NCBI RefSeq assembly: GCF_003265325.1
Contig: NZ_QGNX01000003.1
Span: 372,001-436,000 of the forward strand
Source of the DNA: Oceanibium sediminis
GTDB taxonomy: Bacteria; Pseudomonadota; Alphaproteobacteria; Rhodobacterales; Rhodobacteraceae
Reading direction: 5' to 3'
DNA: 64,000 nucleotides
The translations under genes were made by a program, and so were the position numbers. The notes beneath the pieces were generated by a model. It did no database searches and was not told the origin of the DNA. It worked only from the letters and a program-made list of their open reading frames with translations. Shown in pieces: positions 45,392 through 54,138 of the stretch; the first letter of the stretch is position 1, and the number at the start of each line of letters is the position of its first letter.

Positions 45392-45598
45392 TTAAAGAAG
45401 ACCTTCACGCTGAAGTTTTTTACGCGCGAGCTTGCGCGCACGGCGTACCGCTTCCGCTTTCTCACGAGCTTTCTTCACGGAGGGTTTTTCGAAATGCTGC
45501 CGAAGCTTCATTTCACGAAACACACCTTCGCGCTGCAATTTCTTCTTCAGCGCCCGAAGCGCCTGATCGACATTGTTGTCGCGAACCTGTACCTGCAC
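45392..45598 (-). CDS. rpsU: 30S ribosomal protein S21
   Basis: 68 residues, very basic. It begins [20 protein letters not shown] and ends [13 protein letters not shown], the standard bS21 pattern for alphaproteobacteria. It helps mRNA 5' binding on the small subunit. An AAAGGTGGTGAAA lies upstream of the ATG. The promoter is in the 115-bp divergent gap shared with the COQ9 gene; TATATAG at 45651-45657 on the minus strand is a candidate -10 region. Downstream hairpins form its terminator. Confidence 0.98.
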   Translation of the reverse strand: MQVQVRDNNVDQALRALKKKLQREGVFREMKLRQHFEKPSVKKAREKAEAVRRARKLARKKLQREGLL

Positions 45599-45713
45599 TG
45601 GCTTTCACCACCTTTCGGGTTAAGAGTTTTAGAAATATCGCAGGGACGCGCTATATAGCAACGTCACGGCGTGGTGTCCACACCCGGATGCGGCGAAGCA
45701 AGAGAGAGTAGAC

Positions 45714-46427
45714 ATGACGGAAACACAACGCGAGACGGGCCCCGACCCGGTGGAAGAGGTGCGTGCGCGGGTGGTTGAGGCCGCCTTGCCGAACGTCGCG
45801 TTCGACGGCTGGTCCGATCGCACCCTTGCCGAGGCAGTCGAAGATGCCGGGGTGGACCCCGGGTTGGCGCGGCTGGCCTTTCCGCGCGGCGCAATCGATC
45901 TGGCGCTGGCGTTTCACTACCTGAACGACGCGGCCCTTGGGGACGCGATGGAGGCCGGCGACCTCAACAGCCTGCGGTATTCCGACCGCGTGGCGCGCGC
46001 GATAGAGTTGCGCTTGGAGCTGATCGCCCCCCACCGCGAGGCGGTGCGACGTGCTGTCGCGATGTTCGCGCTGCCCCATCACGCGCCGGACGGGGCGCGG
46101 GCGATCTGGCACACGGCCGACACGATCTGGACCGCGCTGGGCGACACCTCGGATGATGTGAACTGGTACACCAAGCGCGCGACGCTGTCGGGCGTTTACT
46201 CCGCCTCCGTGCTGTTCTGGCTCGGGGACGAGAGCGAGGACATGAGCGCGACCCGCGCCTTCATCGCGCGCCGGATCGGCGATGTCATGCAGATCGAGAA
46301 GGCCAAGGCGCGGCTGCGTGAGAACCCCTTGGGGCGCGCGTTCATGGCCGGCCCGGGACGCCTTTTCGACAAGGTGCGCGCGCCCGGCCCCGCGCGGGAC
46401 GACATGCCCGGGCGCTGGAAGCCGTAA
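45714..46427 (+). CDS. COQ9 family ubiquinone biosynthesis protein
   Basis: 237 residues. COQ9 is a TetR-fold lipid-binding protein that presents quinone intermediates to COQ7; the bacterial form is restricted largely to alphaproteobacteria. VVEAALPNVAFDGWSDRTLAEA at the N-terminus (pseudo-helix-turn-helix) and the C-terminal lipid-binding helices (YTKRATLSGVYSASVLFWLG) fit. A GAGAGTAG-type weak Shine-Dalgarno precedes the ATG. Divergent from rpsU. Confidence 0.9.
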   Translation: MTETQRETGPDPVEEVRARVVEAALPNVAFDGWSDRTLAEAVEDAGVDPGLARLAFPRGAIDLALAFHYLNDAALGDAMEAGDLNSLRYSDRVARAIELRLELIAPHREAVRRAVAMFALPHHAPDGARAIWHTADTIWTALGDTSDDVNWYTKRATLSGVYSASVLFWLGDESEDMSATRAFIARRIGDVMQIEKAKARLRENPLGRAFMAGPGRLFDKVRAPGPARDDMPGRWKP

Positions 46428-46514
46428 TCGGCGGGCTCGCGGGCCGTCGTTTGACTTGTCCCGGCCCTGACCTCCGCTTAGGTTGCCTCGCAAAGGCATT
46501 TGGTGGAGGCAGGC

Positions 46515-47387
46515 ATGGCGCTCGGCAAGTATGCGCATACGTGGTTCGATGGCGGCTGGCAGACCGGCAACACGCCGATCATGGGCGCCACGGACCATGG
46601 CACATGGCAGGGCACGATGGTGTTCGACGGTGCGCGCACCTTTGAGGGCGTGTCGCCCGACCTGGACCTGCATTGCGCGCGAATCACGCGCTCGGTACGC
46701 GCCATGGGCATGGAACCCCCGATGGAGGCCGAGGCGATCGAAGCGCTGGTGCGCGATGGCATCGCGCGCTGCCCCGATGGCGCGTCGCTCTACCTGCGCC
46801 CGATGATGTGGTCGACCGAGGCGAGCCCCGCGATCATCGACGCGGACCCCGGTTCCACCCGGCTTGCGATCTGCATCGAGGAATTGCCGATGCCCGCGCC
46901 GAACCCGCTGTCGCTGACGGTTTCACCCTTCCGCCGCCCCCGGCAGGACACGGCCCTGACCGAGGCGAAGGCCGCCTGCCTTTACCCCAACAATGCGCGG
47001 ATCGTGCGCGACGCCCGCGCGCGCGGCTTTCACAACGCGCTGTCGCTGGATCTTGAGGACAACGTCGCCGAAACCGCCTCGACCAACGTGTTCATGGTGC
47101 GCGGGGGCGAGGTGTTCACGCCCGTCCCGAACGGGACCTTCCTTGCCGGCATCACCCGCGCGCGGGTGATCGAGTTGCTCGGGCGCGATGGCGTCAGGGT
47201 GCATGAAGTCCCGCTCACGCTTGCCGATTTCGACGAGGCGGAGGAGATTTTCCTGACCGGCAACGCCTCCAAGGTGATGCCCGTGGACCGGCTGGAGGAA
47301 CGCGCGCTGTCCGTCGGCCCGGTGTTCCGCCGCACCCGCGAATTGTACTGGGACTATGCGCACAGCCGCATGGCGGCCACGGTATGA
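46515..47387 (+). CDS. ilvE: Branched-chain amino acid aminotransferase (class IV)
   Basis: 290 residues, PLP fold-type IV. HGTWQGTMVFDGARTFEG near the N-terminus, the Schiff-base lysine in TEAKAACLYPNNARI (about residue 155) and GNVAETASTNVF-like NVAETASTNVFMVRGGE plus GTFLAGITRARVIEL support it. Final or first step of leucine, isoleucine and valine metabolism; substrate range may be broader. The ATG at 46515 with GGAGG five bases upstream is chosen over the earlier GTG-like start at 46500. It overlaps the next gene by 4 bp. Confidence 0.88.
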   Translation: MALGKYAHTWFDGGWQTGNTPIMGATDHGTWQGTMVFDGARTFEGVSPDLDLHCARITRSVRAMGMEPPMEAEAIEALVRDGIARCPDGASLYLRPMMWSTEASPAIIDADPGSTRLAICIEELPMPAPNPLSLTVSPFRRPRQDTALTEAKAACLYPNNARIVRDARARGFHNALSLDLEDNVAETASTNVFMVRGGEVFTPVPNGTFLAGITRARVIELLGRDGVRVHEVPLTLADFDEAEEIFLTGNASKVMPVDRLEERALSVGPVFRRTRELYWDYAHSRMAATV

Positions 47388-48379
47388 GCGAAGCTGCCAA
47401 GATGCGCGCCGTCGAAATCTCCGCCCCGGGCGGGCCGGAGGTGTTGCGCCTGACCGAGCGCCCCGTGCCCGTGCCCGGCCCGGGCGAGATCCTGATCAAA
47501 CTGGCCGCCGCCGGGGTGAACCGCCCCGATGCGCTGCAACGCGCGGGGGCCTATGATCCGCCGCCCGATGCCTCGGACCTGCCGGGGCTGGAATGCGCGG
47601 GCGAGGTGGCCGCCGTCGGTCCCGGCGTCGGGCGCTGGCGCCCCGGCGACGCGGTTTGCGCCCTGTTGCCCGGCGGTGGTTACGCGGAATACGTCACCAC
47701 GCCCGCCGATCATGCCCTGCCGGTCCCCGAGGGGCTGAGCATGGAACAGGCCGCGGCCCTGCCCGAGACCTTCTTCACCGTCTGGAGCAACGTGTTCATG
47801 CGCGCGCGCCTGCAAGCGGGCGAGCGTTTCCTCGTCCACGGCGGCAGCTCGGGCATCGGCACCACGGCGATCCAACTGGCCCGCCAATTCGGCGCGCGGG
47901 TCTTCACCACCGCCGGATCGCCCGAGAAATGCGCCGCCTGCGAAGGTTTGGGCGCGGAAGTTGCGGTCAACTACCGGCAAGAGGACTACGTGGACGCCCT
48001 GCGCGAGGCGACTGCCGGCGCGGGCATCGACGTCAGCCTGAACATGGTCGGCGGCGATTACATCGCGCGGGACCTGAAGCTGTTGGCCCCGGACGGGCGG
48101 CTGGTGATGATCGCCTTCCTGCAAGGGCCGAAGGTCGAGCTGAACCTCGCTCCGGCGATGGTGAAACGCCTGACGATCACCGGCTCCACCCTGCGCCCGC
48201 AATCGGTGGCCGCGAAAACCGCCATTGCGCGGGAGCTGGAAACACGGGTCTGGCCGTTGATCTCTGCGGGGCGGATCGCGCCGGTCATGGATCAGAGTTT
48301 TCCGTTGGAAAAGGCGGCAGAGGCGCACGCGCGGATGGAAAGCTCTGCCCATATCGGGAAGATCGTGCTGACGGTGTGA
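47384..48379 (+). CDS. NAD(P)H quinone oxidoreductase (PIG3/Qor family)
   Basis: 331 residues, medium-chain oxidoreductase without zinc ligands. MRAVEISAPGGPEVL, GVNRPDALQRAGAYDPPPD, the cofactor loop HGGSSGIGTTAIQLARQFGA (about residues 146-165) and a C-terminal LEKAAEAHARMESSAHIGKI match the PIG3/TP53I3-like group. It uses NADPH to reduce quinones. Four bases overlap with the aminotransferase gene, so they are co-expressed. It converges on a Nudix gene. Confidence 0.92.
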   Translation: MSEAAKMRAVEISAPGGPEVLRLTERPVPVPGPGEILIKLAAAGVNRPDALQRAGAYDPPPDASDLPGLECAGEVAAVGPGVGRWRPGDAVCALLPGGGYAEYVTTPADHALPVPEGLSMEQAAALPETFFTVWSNVFMRARLQAGERFLVHGGSSGIGTTAIQLARQFGARVFTTAGSPEKCAACEGLGAEVAVNYRQEDYVDALREATAGAGIDVSLNMVGGDYIARDLKLLAPDGRLVMIAFLQGPKVELNLAPAMVKRLTITGSTLRPQSVAAKTAIARELETRVWPLISAGRIAPVMDQSFPLEKAAEAHARMESSAHIGKIVLTV

Positions 48380-48422
48380 GGCAGTTGCCCGGAAGCAAGC
48401 GCGACGCGCGCCGGGCCATCGC

Positions 48423-48869
48423 CTAGCGAACGATCGCTTCCAGCGGATCGTAGCGCGCCGGGCCTGCGCCGTCGAAGGCAACCCGCGGCAGGCTGTCGGG
48501 CTTGAAGCGCAGGGTGGCGATCTCTGCCTCGGAAAAGAACCGCCGGCGGGTGACCACGGCCTCGGGGTCCTGCCAGTTGTCGGACAGGGTGCCGCCGGTG
48601 ATCTCGGCGCGGAAGAACAGTTCCACCTGGTGAAAGCTGCCCTTCGGGTCGTGGAACTCGTTCACCAGAGCCAGTGCGCCCACGCGGATGGTCAGGCCGG
48701 TTTCCTCGAACACCTCTCGCGCCAGGTTGTCGGGCAGTGACGCGCCCCGCTCGACCCCGCCGCCGGGGGCGCACCACAGGTCGCTTTGATCGCCCGGATA
48801 GGCGTTGACCAGAAGCAGGCGGTTGTCGCGCAGGATCAGCGCGCGGGCGGCAAGGCGGGGTTGGCTCAT
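48423..48869 (-). CDS. Nudix hydrolase with altered Nudix box
   Basis: 148 residues. The Nudix region reads GGGVERGASLPDNLAREVFEETGL (about positions 35-58). The REVFEETGL half with the catalytic glutamates is intact, but the glutamate of the GX5E half is alanine. The rest resembles small ADP-sugar or nucleotide hydrolases. It likely binds metal and nucleotide, with activity less certain. The ATG at 48869 is the natural family start. It is convergent with the quinone oxidoreductase gene and divergent from the DMT transporter gene. Confidence 0.85.
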   Translation of the reverse strand: MSQPRLAARALILRDNRLLLVNAYPGDQSDLWCAPGGGVERGASLPDNLAREVFEETGLTIRVGALALVNEFHDPKGSFHQVELFFRAEITGGTLSDNWQDPEAVVTRRRFFSEAEIATLRFKPDSLPRVAFDGAGPARYDPLEAIVR

Positions 48870-48965
48870 GCCCCCTTTTCGGCGCAAATACCGCCCCCGT
48901 CCAGTGCTGCGGGGCGCGGTGTGAAAAGATTGCGCGTTCGGGTTGCCCGGGCGCATAGTCGGGCG

Positions 48966-49826
48966 ATGAGAGTGTTCCTGATCACCGTGCTCGCCCTTGT
49001 CGCCTTCGCGGCGAACTCGGTCCTGAACCGCGCCGCGCTGGCCGGGGCGGGGATGGAACCGGGGCTGTTCACCGCGATCCGGCTGATGTCCGGGGCGCTG
49101 ATGCTGATGGCGATCTTCCGCCTCTCCGGGGGGCGGGGCGTCGGCGGCAGCTGGGCCTCTGCCGGGGCGCTGGTGGTCTACGCGGTGGCGTTTTCCTATG
49201 CCTACCAGTGGCTCGATGCGGGTGTCGGGGCGCTGATCCTGTTCGGATCGGTGCAGATCACGATGTTCGCGGGCGGCCTGCTGGGCGGGCAGCGGCCGGG
49301 GGGCTGGCGCTGGCTCGGCTCGGGGCTGGGGCTGGCGGGGCTGGGCGTGCTGTTCCTGCCCGGTGCCGCCGCGCCCGGGGTTGCGGGGGTCGCGCTGATG
49401 GTGTTGGCCGGGATCGCCTGGGGCGTCTATTCGCTGCGCGGCGCGACATCGGGCGCGGCGCTGAGGGCGACGGCGGGCAACTTCCTGCGCTCGGTCCCCG
49501 TGGGGGTGGCGCTGCTGCTGCCCGTGGGGTTCGGCGCGGAAACGCAGCTGAGCGCCGCCGGCGTGGCGCTGGCGGTCGCCTCGGGCGCGCTTGCCTCGGG
49601 GCTGGGCTACGCGGTGTGGTACAGCGCTTTGCCCCATCTTGATCCGGCCATCGCCGCCATCGCGCAACTGACCGTGCCGCTGATTGCGCTGGTCGGGGGC
49701 ATGATCTGGCTGGCGGAGGTGCCGACCCCGGCCTTCGCGCTGGCCGCGGGGCTGATCCTTGGCGGGGTCGTACTGGCCGTCTTCGGCCCGCGCCTGTCGG
49801 CGGGGCGCAACACACGGGGCGGTTGA
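48966..49826 (+). CDS. DMT-superfamily (EamA) transporter
   Basis: 286 residues, ten predicted membrane segments in two EamA halves. NSVLNRAALAGAGMEPGLFTAIR lies in the first segment region and the second half ends GMIWLAEVPTPAFALAAGLILGG. These carriers export amino acids or metabolites; specificity unknown. The ATG at 48966 starts the first hydrophobic segment; earlier in-frame codons overlap the divergent Nudix gene. Confidence 0.88.
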   Translation: MRVFLITVLALVAFAANSVLNRAALAGAGMEPGLFTAIRLMSGALMLMAIFRLSGGRGVGGSWASAGALVVYAVAFSYAYQWLDAGVGALILFGSVQITMFAGGLLGGQRPGGWRWLGSGLGLAGLGVLFLPGAAAPGVAGVALMVLAGIAWGVYSLRGATSGAALRATAGNFLRSVPVGVALLLPVGFGAETQLSAAGVALAVASGALASGLGYAVWYSALPHLDPAIAAIAQLTVPLIALVGGMIWLAEVPTPAFALAAGLILGGVVLAVFGPRLSAGRNTRGG

Positions 49827-49919
49827 TCGCGCGCAGGGACTTGCGCGAAATCCCGGTGTCTCGCAAACTCCGGCGCAGGTTCGTGGACGAACCGGATTGG
49901 CAACAGGCGAGGGGACCTC

Positions 49920-50231
49920 ATGGCAGGCGAGAACGACAAATTCGAAGTGTACCAGGACAAGGCGGGCGAGTACCGCTGGCGGCGCACGGCAACGAACGGG
50001 CAGATCGTCGGCGCCTCCTGCGAGGGGTACAAGAACAAGTCCGACTGCGAGGCGAACATGAACCGCGGTCCGAACCCGTCGGACAAGTGGGAATTCTACA
50101 CCGACAAGAAGGGCGAATACCGCTGGCGGCGCACGGCGTCCAACGGGCAGGTCGTCGGCGCGTCCTCGGAAGGGTACACCAAGAAGTCGGACGCCGAGGC
50201 GAACGCGTCCCGGCAGGGCTACACCGGCTGA
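49920..50231 (+). CDS. YegP family protein with two DUF1508 repeats
   Basis: 103 residues made of two tandem DUF1508 units: FEVYQDKAGEYRWRRTATNG (residues about 8-27) and FYTDKKGEYRWRRTASNGQV (about 59-78), each followed by VGAS-EGY and a short basic helix. The repeats are highly similar, so the duplication is recent or under selection. Function unknown; YegP-like proteins are soluble. A strong intrinsic terminator follows. Confidence 0.92.
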   Translation: MAGENDKFEVYQDKAGEYRWRRTATNGQIVGASCEGYKNKSDCEANMNRGPNPSDKWEFYTDKKGEYRWRRTASNGQVVGASSEGYTKKSDAEANASRQGYTG

Positions 50232-50257
50232 CCCTGGACTGAAAGCAGGGCATGCGC

Positions 50258-50289
50258 GCCCGTCCGCAGGAAATGCGGGCGGGCTTTTT
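50258..50289 (+). terminator. Intrinsic terminator downstream of yegP-like gene
   Basis: An 11-bp stem (50258-50268 with 50274-50284, one G-U pair), loop GGAAA, and a run of five T at 50285-50289. It separates the YegP-like gene from cysK. Confidence 0.88.
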
Positions 50290-50341
50290 CGTCTGTGGTA
50301 ACATTTACCTCGACTCAGACAACAGAAACGGGGGACCATCC

Positions 50342-51415
50342 ATGACCAGCACAATACGCACCACCAACGGCCGCGGACGCCGGTACGACAGCATCGTGGA
50401 CACCGTCGGGGACACGCCCTGCATCCGGGTGAACAACCTCGCGCCCGAAGGCGTGAACATGTTCGTGAAGGCCGAGTTCTTCAATCCCGCCGCCTCGGTC
50501 AAGGACCGGCTGGCAGTGGGCATCATCGAGGCGGCTGAGCGTGACGGCACCCTCAAACCCGGCCAGACCGTGGTTGAGGCGACGTCCGGGAACACCGGGA
50601 TCGGACTGGCGATGGTCTGCGCGGCCAAGGGCTATCCGCTGGTCGTGACCATGGCCGACAGCTTTTCCATCGAGCGGCGGCGCCTGATGCGGATGCTCGG
50701 GGCGAAAGTGGTGCTGACGCCGCGCGCGGAAAAGGCGATGGGGATGTACAAGAAGGCCGTCGAGCTGGCCGAGGCGCACGGCTGGTTCCTTGCCCGCCAG
50801 TTCGAGACGGAGGCCAACGCCGATATCCACGAGCACACCACCGCGCGCGAGATCGTCAATGATTTCGCCGATACGACGCTGGACTACTTCGTCACCGGTT
50901 ACGGTACCGGGGGCACCGTCACCGGCGTTGGCCGGGTGCTGCGCAAGGAAATGCCGCAGACGAAGATCATCCTCTCGGAACCGGCGAACGCGGCGCTGAT
51001 CGGCAGCGGCGTGGCGCAGGAACGGGGCGAGGGCGGCGCGCCTGCCCGTGGCCACCCCGCGTGGGAGCCGCATCCGATCCAGGGCTGGACACCGGATTTC
51101 ATTCCTAACGTCCTGCAGGAAGCCATCGACAAGAAGTACTATGACGAGCTGATCCCGGTCGCCGGACCCGACGGCATCGCCTGGGCTAGGAAGCTGGCTT
51201 CGGAGGAGGGGATCTTCACCGGGATTTCCGGCGGCTCCACCTTCGCGATCGCCATGGGCATCGCCGAGAAGGCAGCGCCGGGCACCACGATCCTGACCAT
51301 GTTGCCCGATACGGGGGAGCGTTATCTCTCCACCCCGATGTTCGAGGGCATCCCCGAGGAGATGACCGAGGAGGAGCAGAAGATCGCCGCCTCCACGCCG
51401 AGTGCCCGGCTCTGA
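50342..51415 (+). CDS. cysK: Cysteine synthase A
   Basis: 357 residues, PLP enzyme making cysteine from O-acetylserine and sulfide. The PLP lysine is in FNPAASVKDRLAVG; the substrate loop TSGNTGIGLAMV and phosphate loop GTGGTVTGVGR follow. The chain is ~35 residues longer than E. coli CysK, with an insertion GEGGAPARGHPAWEPHPIQG near residue 232 that is typical of alphaproteobacterial members. It is transcribed alone, terminated by a bidirectional hairpin shared with purK. Confidence 0.95.
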   Translation: MTSTIRTTNGRGRRYDSIVDTVGDTPCIRVNNLAPEGVNMFVKAEFFNPAASVKDRLAVGIIEAAERDGTLKPGQTVVEATSGNTGIGLAMVCAAKGYPLVVTMADSFSIERRRLMRMLGAKVVLTPRAEKAMGMYKKAVELAEAHGWFLARQFETEANADIHEHTTAREIVNDFADTTLDYFVTGYGTGGTVTGVGRVLRKEMPQTKIILSEPANAALIGSGVAQERGEGGAPARGHPAWEPHPIQGWTPDFIPNVLQEAIDKKYYDELIPVAGPDGIAWARKLASEEGIFTGISGGSTFAIAMGIAEKAAPGTTILTMLPDTGERYLSTPMFEGIPEEMTEEEQKIAASTPSARL

Positions 51416-51423
51416 CAGGATTC

Positions 51424-51459
51424 GCAGGGGGCGTGCCCTGGCGCACGCCCCTGCATTTT
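51424..51459. terminator. Bidirectional terminator between cysK and purK
   Basis: GCAGGGGGCGTGC (51424-51436) pairs with GCACGCCCCTGC (51443-51454) with one bulged G and a six-base loop, followed by ATTTTG on the plus strand. It lies between convergent stop codons. Confidence 0.8.
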
Positions 51460-51466
51460 GGCGGGC

Positions 51467-52543
51467 CTATTTCGACTTCGGGGTGATCCGGTTCACATGG
51501 CCCATCTTGCGGCCCGGCCGCGCCTCGGCCTTGCCGTAAAGGTGCAGCCCGCCGCGCGCGCCATTGGCGAGCCAGCCGTCGGCCTCCTCGCCGATGAGGT
51601 TGGTCATCACCGCGTTCGAGTGGCGCTGCCCGTCGCCCAGCGGCCAGCCCGCGACGCAGCGGATATGCTGCTCGAACTGGTCGATCAGGCAGGCGTCCTG
51701 CGTCCAGTGGCCGGAGTTATGCACCCGCGGGGCGAACTCGTTCACCACGAGGCCCGCGTCGGTGACGAACAGCTCCACCCCGATTACACCGACATAATCG
51801 AGCGCGTTCAGGATGCGCGCCGCGATCAGCACCGCGTCGGTGGCAAGGGCAGGGGGGATGTCCGCGGGAACGGTGGTGGTGGACAGGATGCCATCCTCGT
51901 GCACGTTCTCACCGGGATCGAAACAGGCGACGTCCCCGGTCAGCCCGCGCGCGCCGATCACCGATATTTCGCGTGTGAAGTCGACGAACCCCTCCAGCAC
52001 CGAGGGCGCGCCAGCCACCGCATCCAGCGCGGCGGGTATGTCCTGCTGCCCGGACAGCCGGGCCTGCCCCTTGCCGTCATAGCCGAAACGCCGCGTCTTC
52101 AGGATCGCGGGCGCGCCGATCGCATTGAGCGCGGCGCTGAGCGAGGCTTCGTCGTTCACCTCGGCATAGGGCGCAACGGTCAGGCCGATCCCCTCGAGCC
52201 ACTGCTTCTCGGACAGGCGGTCCTGTGACACCGCCAGCGCCTTGCGCCCGGGGCGCACCGGCACCAGCGCCTCGATCGCGTCGAGCGCGGCGGTGGGGAT
52301 ATTCTCGAACTCGTAGGTGACGACATCGACGGCGGCGGCGAAGGTGTTCAGCGCCGTGACATCGTCATACCCCGCGCAGGTGTGCTGATCGCACACCTGC
52401 GCGGCGGGCGCGGCGGGGTCGGGGTCGAAGACCGTCACCTTCAGGCCCAGGGGGGCGGCGGCCAGCGCCAGCATACGGCCCAGCTGCCCCCCGCCCAGAA
52501 TGCCGATCCGGCTGCCCGGTGCCAACACTGCCGCGTCAGTCAT
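51467..52543 (-). CDS. purK: 5-(carboxyamino)imidazole ribonucleotide synthase
   Basis: 358 residues, ATP-grasp enzyme that carboxylates AIR to N5-CAIR using bicarbonate and [23 protein letters not shown] at the N-terminus, [21 protein letters not shown] and [15 protein letters not shown] are diagnostic. The start overlaps the purE stop by 8 bp, so the two steps of AIR to CAIR conversion are co-expressed. Confidence 0.96.
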   Translation of the reverse strand: MTDAAVLAPGSRIGILGGGQLGRMLALAAAPLGLKVTVFDPDPAAPAAQVCDQHTCAGYDDVTALNTFAAAVDVVTYEFENIPTAALDAIEALVPVRPGRKALAVSQDRLSEKQWLEGIGLTVAPYAEVNDEASLSAALNAIGAPAILKTRRFGYDGKGQARLSGQQDIPAALDAVAGAPSVLEGFVDFTREISVIGARGLTGDVACFDPGENVHEDGILSTTTVPADIPPALATDAVLIAARILNALDYVGVIGVELFVTDAGLVVNEFAPRVHNSGHWTQDACLIDQFEQHIRCVAGWPLGDGQRHSNAVMTNLIGEEADGWLANGARGGLHLYGKAEARPGRKMGHVNRITPKSK

Positions 52544-53024
52544 GAGCCGGCTCCTCGGGGATGGCGTCGCTCTGCGCGGCGCGCCAGGCGTCGAGCCGCC
52601 CGGCCAGGGCGTTGTCGGTCGTGGCCAGCATCGCGGCGGCGAACAGCGCCGCGTTCGCCGCGCCCGCAGGGCCGATGGCCAGGGTGCCCACGGGCACGCC
52701 CTTGGGCATCTGCACGATGGACAGCAGCGAATCGAGGCCGTTCAGCGTGCTCGACTTCACCGGCACGCCCAGCACCGGCACGCGGGTCTTGGCCGCCAGC
52801 ATCCCCGGCAGGTGCGCCGCGCCGCCCGCGCCAGCGATGATCGCCCGCAGGCCGCGCGTCGCGGCGGTCTCGGCGTAGTCAAACAACCGGTCGGGGGTGC
52901 GGTGGGCACTGACGATTCGCGTCTCATGCGAGATGTTGAGCTCATCGAGGATCTCGACCGCCTTTTCCATCGTGGGCCAATCGGACTGGCTTCCCATGAC
53001 GATGCCGATCAAAGGGTTGGACAT
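52536..53024 (-). CDS. purE: 5-(carboxyamino)imidazole ribonucleotide mutase
   Basis: 162 residues. Class I PurE converts N5-CAIR to [18 protein letters not shown], the active-site [13 protein letters not shown] and [15 protein letters not shown] are complete. The ATG at 53024 (MSNPLIG) was taken in preference to 53036. Followed by purK with 8-bp overlap. A DUF465 gene lies 29 bp upstream on the same strand. Confidence 0.96.
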   Translation of the reverse strand: MSNPLIGIVMGSQSDWPTMEKAVEILDELNISHETRIVSAHRTPDRLFDYAETAATRGLRAIIAGAGGAAHLPGMLAAKTRVPVLGVPVKSSTLNGLDSLLSIVQMPKGVPVGTLAIGPAGAANAALFAAAMLATTDNALAGRLDAWRAAQSDAIPEEPAHD

Positions 53025-53053
53025 GCGCGGTTCCATTCGTGTTCAGGTGGGGT

Positions 53054-53272
53054 TCAGGCGATGATGTCGGGGGTCAGGTCGTCTTCCAGGCGTGCGATCT
53101 GGTCCTTCAGCGCGAGTTTGCGCTTCTTGAGCCGGCGCAGCGCGAGCATGTCGACGCCGGGCTGCTCCTCGAGTGCGCGGATCGCATCGTCCAGGTCCCG
53201 GTGCTCCGTGCGCAACCCGCCCAGTCTGGCGCGGATCACCTCCACTCGTTTCATCTTCGAAGCATCGGTCAT
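53054..53272 (-). CDS. DUF465 (YdcH-like) small protein
   Basis: 72 residues, a charged helical hairpin: EVIRARLGGLRTEHRDLDDA then MLALRRLKKRKLALKDQIAR. This is the DUF465 family, small and mostly helical, function unknown. It lies upstream of purE on the same strand and is divergent from the hsp20 gene, whose heat-shock promoter is in the gap. Confidence 0.85.
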   Translation of the reverse strand: MTDASKMKRVEVIRARLGGLRTEHRDLDDAIRALEEQPGVDMLALRRLKKRKLALKDQIARLEDDLTPDIIA

Positions 53273-53297
53273 CAGGCGGTTCCAGCGCTTTGGGCCC

Positions 53298-53326
53298 TTG
53301 TCTTATGCCCATGTGGTCCCCATATT
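53298..53326 (+). promoter_or_regulatory. Sigma-32 (RpoH) heat-shock promoter for hsp20
   Basis: CTTGTCT at 53298-53304 and CCCCATAT at 53319-53326 are separated by 14 bp. CTTG and CCCCATNT match the RpoH consensus (CTTGAAA, 11-16 bp, CCCCATNT) at the conserved bases. Transcription would start near 53333, giving a leader of about 70 bases to the Hsp20 start. Confidence 0.75.
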
Positions 53327-53406
53327 TTCAAGAGCCAAGGCTGCCGCAAATGGGGCCGTGGATGCGAGAGCTACGTCGCTTAAACGAAGGACGGAAGTGA
53401 GATACG

Positions 53407-53820
53407 ATGACAAAGGCGAGTTTTGCCGGCCATCCCTACCTGTTGGGGTTTGAACAACTCGAACGCCTGATGGAGCGGACCGCGAAAGCGGGCGCAGATG
53501 GCTACCCACCCTATAATATCGAAAGCCGGGGCGAAGGCGCCTACCGTATCACGCTGGCAGTCGCCGGTTTCGCGGAAGAGGATCTTTCGATCACGCTTGA
53601 AAACGCCCAGCTCGTGGTCCGTGGCCGACAGGCCGACGATCCGGGCGAGCGGGTTTTCCTGCACCGCGGCATTGCCGCACGCCAGTTCCAGCGCAGTTTC
53701 GTGCTGGCCGATGGCGTCGAGGTTTCGGGCGCGGCGTTGGAAAACGGACTGCTCCACATCGACCTGCATCGCCAGGTCCCCGACAACGTGGTGCAGACGA
53801 TCAAGATCAGAAAGGGGTGA
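53407..53820 (+). CDS. Small heat-shock protein of the Hsp20/alpha-crystallin family
   Basis: 137 residues of the IbpA/HspH class A type. The alpha-crystallin domain spans about 30-125: YPPYNIESRGEGAYRITLAV, GFAEEDLSITLENAQLVVRG and a C-terminal ENGLLHIDLHRQVP. It is an ATP-independent holdase that binds unfolding proteins. It is preceded by a consensus sigma-32 promoter and followed at 4 bp by a DUF1150 gene, so it is heat-inducible by prediction. Confidence 0.93.
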   Translation: MTKASFAGHPYLLGFEQLERLMERTAKAGADGYPPYNIESRGEGAYRITLAVAGFAEEDLSITLENAQLVVRGRQADDPGERVFLHRGIAARQFQRSFVLADGVEVSGAALENGLLHIDLHRQVPDNVVQTIKIRKG

Positions 53821-53824
53821 GCAG

Positions 53825-54052
53825 ATGGCAGACCACAAATTCATGACCATGCCGACGGACGACAGCATCGTCTACGTCCGCAAGGTCGAGCGGGACTCGC
53901 TTCCCGACGAAGTTAAGGTCCAGACCGCCGGGATGGACGCGATCTATTCGATCCACGACGGATCGGGCCGCGTTCTGGCGCTGGTCGATGACCGGAAGAA
54001 GGCGTTTTCGGTCGCGCGCATGAACGAGATGACCCCGGTCAGCGTTCACTGA
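53825..54052 (+). CDS. DUF1150 family protein
   Basis: 75 residues of DUF1150, an alphaproteobacterial family found downstream of hsp20: IVYVRKVERDSLPDEV, then AIYSIHDGSGRVLALVDDR and FSVARMNEMTPVSVH. Function unknown; it may modulate the small heat-shock protein. GAGCAG precedes the ATG at 53825, 4 bp after the hsp20 stop. It is the last gene before aroA (86 bp). Confidence 0.9.
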   Translation: MADHKFMTMPTDDSIVYVRKVERDSLPDEVKVQTAGMDAIYSIHDGSGRVLALVDDRKKAFSVARMNEMTPVSVH

Positions 54053-54138
54053 TGCAAAAGCGTGCGCCGCCCCCTTGGCGGCGCTGCGATTCCCTGCCAG
54101 AACAACCGCCGAGACTTGGGCAGGGCGGGCGAAGCATC

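Noticed and set aside
48423-50354. A 643-codon minus-strand open frame
   Set aside because: Only the last 148 codons (from 48869) are a real Nudix protein; the rest is antisense to the DMT transporter and YegP genes.
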